The notes beneath the pieces are model-generated. The model worked only from the letters and a program-made list of their open reading frames with translations. It was not told the DNA's origin and did no database searches. From Entonaema liquescens (taxonomy: Eukaryota > Ascomycota > Sordariomycetes > Xylariales > Xylariaceae): 64,000 nt of DNA. The translations under genes and the position numbers were made by a program. Shown here piece by piece: positions 57,266 to 64,000 of this stretch; positions within the stretch are counted from its first letter, which is position 1; every line of letters begins with the position of its first letter. Where the stretch lies: positions 1,674,001-1,738,000 of the forward strand of contig CADCSX010000001.1 of NCBI GenBank assembly GCA_902805475.1, in the 5' to 3' direction.

Positions 57266-58865
57266 ATGGATGACCAAAATGTACCCAAAACCGACGATGG
57301 TGAGACGCCTTCTCAAGAGATAGACTTCGTCACCTTAGGAATGTTTATTATAGGTATGGTACACCCTCTTCTTTACTTCGTTCCTTTCTCATTGGTTCCG
57401 CCCGCCATCCATCGACCCGTGATCGTGAACGCCAAAAGATCTGGTGGCACCTGAGGGTCGGATCGGTTGACTGCATTTAGACCAAGTGGGATCAATCACC
57501 AGAGATTTATGATATACGCTATAGTTAGCACTACTCAACTTACATTCGAAACATGTTTCTATTCGAGTTTACGAGAATATGCCATATGAATTAACATAGC
57601 TATATCGCTTATAAAGGATATGCTTTGAAGCTCATAAGAGCACAATTTTGATATGAGTCTAGTCAGCTAACGTAATCAAATATCAAGATGAGATTGAATA
57701 TCAACCGCCACAACCTCCCGTGAGAGACATTCTCGGTGGTGCCGGTACCTACTCGGCCTTAGGAGCACGGTTATTCTCACCGCCACCTCTCTCAAACTCT
57801 GTAGGCTGGATTATCGATAAAGGTTCCGACTTCCCTGAAGCACTAGAAGACCTTATCGCCAGCTGGGATACATCCGTGTTGATCCGGCCCACGCCCGATC
57901 GTCTTACTACCCGTGGTTGGAATGGTTACGACGAGCATCAGAATCGTGCCTTTCGTTATATGACCCCAAAGAAACGCTTAACTGCTGAGGACCTGACTCC
58001 AACTCTTCTCGCATCCCGCTCTTTTCACCTTATCTGCTCACCCACCCGGTGCCGTGAACTCGTAACCGAGATCCGTGCCAGGCGGAGCGGCCTCACGAGT
58101 GCAGATGGTAGCCCCCTTCCTAGGCCTATATTCATTTGGGAGCCCGTACCGGATCTCTGCACACCGGACGAGTTACTAAACTGTACCAATACCCTCCCTC
58201 TCATTGACATTATTAGCCCGAACCATTCCGAGCTGGCTGGTTTCATGGGTGACTCGGGGCTGGACCCGGAAACAGGCGAAATTAGCACGAAAGCTATCGA
58301 GCGAGCCTGCGAACAGCTGCTAGGCTCTATGCCGCTACAGTCTTTCGCCATCGTGGTCCGTGCCGGCGAGAAGGGATGCTATCTAGCGCGAAACGGTGGG
58401 CGGAAACGTAAGGTGCCCGGTAAGCAACCAAAACGCAAGAAGCCCTCTGCCCTACTACACGGTGGTTTACAGCCGGACACGGATATGGAGGCGTTATTTG
58501 CAGGGCTTCTGCAAGACCCAGAGGGCATGGTCGCACGCGAGGAGATTGAAGTTGACCCAGGAGTCGAGCGTTGGCTCCCCGCATATCATGCTGGCTCACC
58601 CGATCGTGTCGTTGACCCCACTGGCGGTGGTAACACTTTTCTCGGCGCCCTAGCCGTTGCCTTAGCAAGAGGGAAGAGCCTTGAGGAAGCAGCGGCATGG
58701 GGCAGCGTCGCGGCTAGCTTCGCCATTGAGCAAGTTGGCACGCCGACGCTTGGGAAAATCGAAGACAGTGAAGAAGAGGAGAAAGAAGGAGGGGAGACGT
58801 GGAATGGTGTCCGTGTTGACGACAGATTCGAAGAATTTAAAAATAGGCTAGCTTTCACAAGTTAA
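57266..58865 (+). CDS. MAK32: PfkB-fold sugar-kinase-like protein (MAK32 family), 421 aa
   Basis: Two exons: 57266-57353 and 57688-58865, separated by a 334-bp intron, several times longer than other introns here. The N-terminus ...EIDFVTLGMFIIDEIEYQPP and GGAGTYSALGARLFSPP match the ribokinase-type start, where a glycine-rich segment binds the sugar. FIWEPVPDLCTPDEL and IDIISPNHSELAGFMG are conserved PfkB positions. The ATP-side motif reads DRVVDPTGGGNTFLGALAVAL (residues 339-345 DPTGGGN). In active kinases this is DTxGAGD with a catalytic Asp; here that position is Asn345, so phosphotransfer may be absent or altered. In yeast, Mak32 is known for supporting L-A dsRNA particle stability; a cellular substrate is not established. 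A lysine-rich insertion (GRKRKVPGKQPKRKKPSA) sits before the ATP site and could be a nuclear signal. Confidence 0.86.
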
Positions 58866-59652
58866 TCAATGTGGCGAAGTATCGAAAGGGAACAAGAGGA
58901 AAAGAAAAGAGAGAAACCCCGTATCACTCATGGATGCATAAATGGGTAGATGAGTGTAGGGTACGATGTTTATCTCGCGGAAACGCGAAGGGTAATAAAA
59001 AAGAGAGCGGGCGTGGCTTGGTATAGATCATCAATCAGTCAGGTGAGGGGTCTGGTAACTGGAACGGTGTTTTTTTTTGGGTTACAGCTTTTTCAAACCT
59101 TTTATCTATCTAGAGCGACGGCGAAGTGTTATATTGATACTGTTAGGTTGATTAACTAGACTAGAAATGAGTATACAAATCCCAAGTATGTTTGTGCACC
59201 TAGTATAATCGCGCTCAAAGTTAGTAACTAAGTCATTACGAGTATAGTGTTTGTCTGAGCTGAGGGTAATGGGTAACCCTTTGGGGATCTCGACTCTTAG
59301 GAATATCTCTAACGAAGCTCATTTTGAAATCATAAAATCATGGATAGCCAGCTAAGATAATCAAGTTTCATTACTATGCGTACCATGCCAATTGCTCTCT
59401 ATAACGTCCAAGTCGTGGGCTGGCATAGCCGTTTGTATTCATAACAGCCCTTTTACCATCCGTTCAACTGTCTCCCCGTGCAAGTCTCGGCGTTAACTTA
59501 CTAGTGACACTACCACGCCTCCTGTTTTTAACATCCGCCAACCCTGTCGGTAAGTGTAGAGGCCAAGTCCAGCTATCCCTTCCCGCTTGTGATATGTAAA
59601 TGTATCAAGCTATTTCTACTTTTTATACTATGCTGCTCAAATTGGGGGTGGC
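58866..59652. other. convergent intergenic region
   Basis: 0.8 kb between the ends of the PfkB gene (plus) and GLO3 (minus). No gene is seen. Confidence 0.5.
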
Positions 59653-61311
59653 TTAACCGTTCAAGTAGTTGCGGATAGCACCTTGGAGTCTGCTGGCGCC
59701 TTCGCCCAGTGCGCTAGTAAGGTTATCTAGATCGTCACCAGCAGTGATACCAAACTTGCGGACGAAATCCTTGGCAGCAGATTCGAGATCGCCGTAGTCA
59801 TCCGCGGGATCTTCGTCTTCCGGTCGGCCAAAGTACGCGTTGGAGGAGATAGCAGTGGCGCCCTCGAATCCTTGTAGGCGCGTCTTTGCCTCAGCCTGGG
59901 CATTGGGATCGAAGGAGCCCTTTCCGAAGAATTCGTCCGAGGAAATTCCCTTCTGGTTACCAAACTTGTTCCGGGCATATCGCTCGTCGTCGTCTATTAT
60001 GCACTTTTAGTACAATGTTGCTATGTATTGAAAAATAGAACTTACCTTCGGTAGCTGCTTTGACAGGTCCAACTGAGCCGAATCCGCCAGCATTCTTCTT
60101 CGCTGCGGCACCAGCGGCGGGCTTGCCACCACCGACCTGTCCGAAACCTAATCTTCCTAGGCCCATGCCTAACCTCTCAACCTCGGCCGCTGACTTCTCA
60201 CGAGAGTGGCCAGACCCGTATCCGCGCGGGTTTACTGGGGTCGGCGAGATAACATTAGAAGCTTCTGTTTTGGATGTAGTGGCCTGCTTTGCTTCAACCT
60301 CTTCGGCCTCCGGGTCGTAGCCTAATTTCGCAATTCGCTCAGCCTCTTCCTTGGCTTTCTTCTCGGCCTCGTCGAAGTCGATAATATCTGCAGTGACTTT
60401 CTTTGCTCCGAGTTTGGTAGTGGTCTTCTTTGCGCCTAGCACATTAGCTTTACGGGGCGCAGCGGTGTTCGTCTTTCGGAGCGCTGCAGAGGTGGTGATT
60501 CGACTGGCAGCAGGCTTGGCCTCGGTGACGGAGTCTGATTTAGATAGAGGGGACGAGGACCTGGAAATCTCCTTGCCGTTGGCACCGGCATTGAGAAACG
60601 GCGAGGCAGTACGACCAACGACGGGCGGCGTGTTAGTTCGCGAGATAGGTGGCGTAGGCCTCTTAATCGATGGCTTGTCCCATGAAGAAAAGAAGTCATC
60701 GTTTGGTTCACTAGAAGGAGTTGCGGATCCTTCGGCGCCATCCCCGACTATGTCAGTAACGACAACCTCGTCAGGGTACTCGAGCGCGTCTCGTGCAGCC
60801 CGCTTCTTAAGCTCTTCCTTATATTTGGTTGCAGTGTTGGACTGGTACTTGGTCTTTGGGTCTTTGCTGGCGAGTGCGGCGCTACCGCCATTTGCGCGGA
60901 AGTACTTGGTGGCGGATTCGTTGCCGCCAACTTTCATGATACGCAATTGATCCCATTGCCACTCTAGATATATCGTTAGTCTTGGTCGGTCATGGAAAGC
61001 GGGGTTCTAGACTAAGCTCATGAAAGCGACGCACGATCAAGGTTGGTAGAGCGGACAAAGGAGATATGGACACCGAGATTTCGATGGTTAGAGGAACAGT
61101 CGAGGCATAGGTAGATGCCAAATGGCACCGAGGTCCAGGTAGGGTTCTTCTGGCCGCAGTCAAAACATATCTTTTTGGGGTTGCGCGTTAGTAATTGAAA
61201 ACACGTATTCGTCGCGACGGTAAGTGGATTATCACGCACCCTATTTGCTGATTTGGTCTTCAATTTCTCGAAGATCTTCTGCGATTGCTGCTTAGTTGCA
61301 AGCGCACTCAT
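59653..61311 (-). CDS. GLO3: ARF GTPase-activating protein Glo3 (ArfGAP2/3 type)
   Basis: Exons (minus): 61311-61035, 60963-60046 and 59993-59653, giving 511 aa. The ArfGAP zinc finger is CxxC-x16-CxxC: Cys49, Cys52, Cys69 and Cys72. It is followed by SSNHRNLGVHISFVRSTNLD with the catalytic arginine finger Arg77, then QWQWDQLRIMKVGGN across the first splice junction. The centre is Ser/Thr/Pro-rich with Ala/Lys repeats. The C-terminal part has the Glo3 regulatory motif (GISSDEFFGKGSFDP, ARFGAP2/3-type) and an amphipathic end, LQGAIRNYLNG. Role: it stimulates GTP hydrolysis on Arf1 in COPI vesicle traffic from Golgi to ER. The ATG at 61311 is chosen; an open frame continues upstream but lacks an ATG. 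An inverted-repeat element sits 194 bp upstream of this start. Confidence 0.96.
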
Positions 61312-61495
61312 CTTGCCAGTTAAGCCCGATCGGGCAGGATATACGGGATTAGTGATAAGGGTGTTGGGGCGTAATAAGAAGACGCCGTCGTTGTTTAATA
61401 TGCTGAGGAAAAAGGGAAGGGACAGGCTGGCGGTTGAAAGTCGAGAGAAAGTCAAGAAGTCAAAAAGTCAACGTTGAAATCAGGAGTTCGGCCAG

Positions 61496-61504
61496 ATTTC
61501 GCCA
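61496..61504. repeat. left 9-bp target-site duplication of the element
   Basis: ATTTCGCCA, repeated exactly at 62118-62126 on the other side of the element. Confidence 0.88.
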
Positions 61505-62117
61505 CAGTAACGTTAAAATCAGAGGTAAATTTTAATAAAATCAGAACCCATCCACTTTTCACGTGATATACCGCAACCACCATAACAACTTGATTATTTT
61601 TACAATTATTTAAAATAAAAAAATTATTAAATATATTTATAAAAAATCGTATAATAATTTAAAAATTATATAAAAAATATTTTAATTTTATTAATAATAT
61701 ATTAAAAAATATTATTATTAATTTTAATTTTTTTAAAATTTTTCCGATTTTTATATAATTATATATAATAATTTTATTATATAAAAATTTTAAAATAATT
61801 ATTTAAATTAATAAAAAAATTAAAATATAATATAATTTTTAATTATTAAATTTTATTATTTTTTAATTAATTTTAATATAATTTTTATCTATTTTTAAAT
61901 AATTTATTTATTTTTATATATAATTTTTTATTAAATTTAAAAAATTAAAATTTTCGAAATATATTACTGTTACAATGCGAGTGGAGTACGTACATGGGAA
62001 CACGTAGGTGAACGGGCCTTTTTTACGTGGCTATGGTGGCTTTCCGTGGCTTATATCACGTGAAAAGTGGATGGGTTCTGATTTTATTAAAATTTACCTC
62101 TGATTTTAACGTTACTG
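61505..62117. mobile_element. 613-bp Mutator-type MITE with an A+T-only core
   Basis: Perfect 66-bp terminal inverted repeats: 61505-61570 starts CAGTAACGTTAAAATCAGAG and 62052-62117 is its exact reverse complement. The flanks are an identical 9-bp duplication, ATTTCGCCA, at 61496-61504 and 62118-62126. Long TIRs with a 9-bp target duplication are typical of Mutator-like elements. Inside, 61601-61954 has only about nine G or C in roughly 350 bases and no coding frame. A more GC-rich sub-terminal part follows on the right (61975-62050), weakly similar to the left sub-terminal region around 61571-61590. Each TIR contains a CACGTG palindrome (61560-61565, 62057-62062). hAT-type is less likely, because an 8-bp duplication would be expected. 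Confidence 0.92.
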
Positions 62118-62126
62118 ATTTCGCCA
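62118..62126. repeat. right 9-bp target-site duplication of the element
   Basis: ATTTCGCCA, identical to 61496-61504. Confidence 0.88.
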
Positions 62127-62416
62127 AATGCCACTTCAAAAGAATGGGCCATAGGACCCACATGCTATTAAACAAAATAGAGCTAGGCTATAACTAGAAT
62201 AGTCTTAAATTCCCTCCGTTCAACGGTATGAAAGTGGGCCCGGAGGTACCGGTGTACTTTAGCTTCCCCACATTACATCGCGTTTGCAGAAGCTTCAACT
62301 GACTTCCATTCGAAGCTTCCATTTAAAGACTTTCTTTTTCTGTCGCAAAGCTTCAATCAATTCCAAGAAAAAGTTCCATCGGCAACACAAGAACCGATGG
62401 ACTTAAGACCGCCGTA

Positions 62417-63256
62417 ATGAAGCTTCCAATCCGATCATTCGGCTCACCCACATTTATCCCACGATTACAACCTGCCATTGCCTGTCGCACCTACGCTACT
62501 CATCATAGCCAAGGAAGCAATTCAGCCGCTTCTAAGAGGAAAGCTATAACGCCATTTAACGACAATGGGTTCGTACCTTGGAGTGAGCTTTCCGTAAGCG
62601 AGAAAGCATCGCGTGCTACACAGCAAACCTTCAACTTCGGTCTCGTTGTCGTTGGTTTGGTTTTAACGGTATAGCTCCTGTCTATTGCATGACTTAATAG
62701 TATGCTAAGACATTATTTACTAGGGAGGTGTTGGTTATTTCTTATATACAGATGTATTCTCGCCTGATAGTAAAACCGCCTACTTCAACCGAGCTGTCGA
62801 CCGAATCAAGAAAGACCCAGAGTGTGTGCGGCTGCTTGGCGAGAGTAAAAAGATCGTAGCGTATGGTGAAGAGACTATGAATAAGTGGCGCCGTGCCCGC
62901 CCAATCGCGTATGATACCTTCAGGGTGAAATTCCCCATAGTCTTGCTAACGATAACAGGTCGACCCTAAAAACAGATGCGCGAGGTAACGAACATCTAGT
63001 TATACACTTTTATGTAAGTCCAAGTTAGGAGTTGGGAGTCTCAACGAGTCCTAATATCGAATAGGTCGAAGGACCCCTGAATAAAGGGGTAGTAAACGTG
63101 CATCTAACGAAATATGCCAATCGCGACGACTTTGAATATAAGTACTTCTGGGTTGATATCAACGGTCATTCAAGGATTTACCTGGAGGATACTGATGCTA
63201 AGCCTGCGGGTGAAGGGACCAAAAACTTTAAAATGTTCGGAGTAAACTGGAGGTAG
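62417..63256 (+). CDS. TIM21: mitochondrial inner-membrane translocase subunit Tim21
   Basis: Exons: 62417-62668, 62724-62908, 62959-63013 and 63065-63256, giving 227 aa. The N-terminus MKLPIRSFGSPTFIPRLQPA, continuing to about residue 30, is a basic, hydroxylated mitochondrial presequence. A single membrane helix, FNFGLVVVGLVLTGGVGYFLY, crosses the inner membrane. The intermembrane-space domain has FSPDSKTAYFNRAVDRIKKD, LVIHFYVEGPLNKGVVNVHL and the end YKYFWVDINGHSRIYLED...FKMFGVNW, matching Tim21. Role: it links the TOM complex to TIM23 for presequence import and couples it to the respiratory chain. All four exons join in frame. The first intron uses a GTATAG donor, weaker than consensus. 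The gene diverges from GLO3 with the transposon between them. Confidence 0.93.
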
Positions 63257-64000
63257 TTCTTATATTGCTTCCTTAGCTACGTTGACAGATAGTCGAAGTT
63301 ACCACAGCATCGAATGATAGGAGGTAGTCAGCCTTCCTTGCTTAGATACTCTTTAAGCCTTGCTTCTAATATCCCTGAGTCGAACCTATAAATAAACTAT
63401 GTGTATATAGTGAACCTGACTACATGTAGGTAACTACCGAATTATTCTATTAGCCCAGCAATTAGGAACACCGGTCTACGTAAATCAGGTGGTCAAAGTG
63501 GTAACTCAGACAGCATAACCCGTGGTAGTTTGTACTGTGGTTTAAATAAAGAAAGCGTTACGGTAAAGCAGTCGAGGTGCTTGACAAGCATTCATAGGTT
63601 TATCTTGGTTTGATATTATGGAATCATGTGTCACCAATTCACATTTTTCTAATAACTCTTAACACGTAAACCAAGCTCAACTATCACATAAGCATTACAA
63701 AATGCCACCATCGTATTTGATACTAGGACACATTTGAAGAACGGTTTATAATATTGAAATCATTTGAAAAGAATGCGGTATGTGTTAAGCTATACCTAAT
63801 TAACTTAGGGCTAGGTTCAAATATGGACTGGGGGTAGAAAAAGCGCATGACGTTTTCAAAGGAGAGAAAAAGGCCAGGTATCAATATAGTACTTCTATTA
63901 TCTCAAACTTCATCTTACCTATATAAGACATGTATCATGGATGGGTTATACCTTGAAGGTATATTTCACGAGACGGAATTGTAAGGTAGGGAATAAATTT
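63257..64000. other. right edge, 3' flank of TIM21
   Basis: AT-rich non-coding DNA with no recognisable gene. Confidence 0.5.

Larger units (their letters stand above)
61312..62416. other. shared GLO3/TIM21 promoter region carrying a transposon
   Basis: 1.1 kb between divergent start codons. More than half is the inverted-repeat element at 61505-62117. The remaining flanks are about 190 and 300 bp and must hold both basal promoters. Confidence 0.7.

Noticed and set aside
60351..60950. 199-codon open frame on the plus strand
   Set aside because: Antisense shadow of the Ala/Ser/Thr-rich GLO3 exon 2; no family motif.
1..64000. CRISPR arrays, operons, rRNA, prophage
   Set aside because: The DNA is fungal nuclear; no spaced direct repeats or RNA gene signatures were found.

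Overview
The window is fungal nuclear DNA from a filamentous ascomycete (Pezizomycotina), most likely a Sordariomycete. Genes are split by short GT-AG introns of about 50-100 bp. The proteins read as close relatives of Neurospora GNA-3 (group III G-alpha), Hog1/OS-2 and the Nectria TMEM16 scramblase. I could not fix the species. No tRNA, rRNA, CRISPR array or prokaryotic feature was found. I support 16 protein genes, 14 intact and two each carrying a single-base frameshift.

Layout. Positions 1-36 kb are gene-poor and hold mostly signalling or regulatory genes separated by long non-coding gaps: a small Cys4 protein of unknown function (391-1263), G-alpha gna-3 (6612-7979), glycogen phosphorylase (10533-13574), MAP kinase HOG1 (19031-20643), an 11-kb stretch with no recognisable gene, and a C2H2/fungal_trans transcription factor (31724-34997). 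From 36.3 to 63.3 kb the gene density is two- to three-fold higher and the genes are mainly housekeeping: F-box protein, PEX12, secreted DUF4360 protein, TMEM16 scramblase (minus), metallophosphoesterase, GH16-WSC cell-wall enzyme (minus), carnitine acetyltransferase, adenylyl cyclase-associated protein (minus), MAK32-like PfkB protein, GLO3 ArfGAP (minus) and TIM21. From 42.6 kb onward the genes alternate strand, giving divergent shared promoters and convergent tails.

Functional links. gna-3, CAP/SRV2 and glycogen phosphorylase all belong to cAMP/PKA nutrient signalling, with HOG1 as the parallel stress kinase. PEX12 and the dual-targeted carnitine acetyltransferase serve peroxisomal acetyl-CoA handling. 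The linkage is probably ordinary synteny and not a functional cluster.

Most notable observations: (1) a 613-bp element at 61505-62117 with perfect 66-bp inverted repeats, a 9-bp target duplication and a core of almost pure A+T, sitting in the shared GLO3/TIM21 promoter; (2) a second small inverted-repeat element at 14926-15202; (3) one-base deletions in short homopolymers that frameshift the TMEM16 and carnitine acetyltransferase genes; (4) a pair of in-frame 3' splice sites in the transcription factor that would either keep or disrupt zinc finger 1; (5) altered catalytic motifs in the GH16 enzyme and the PfkB protein.
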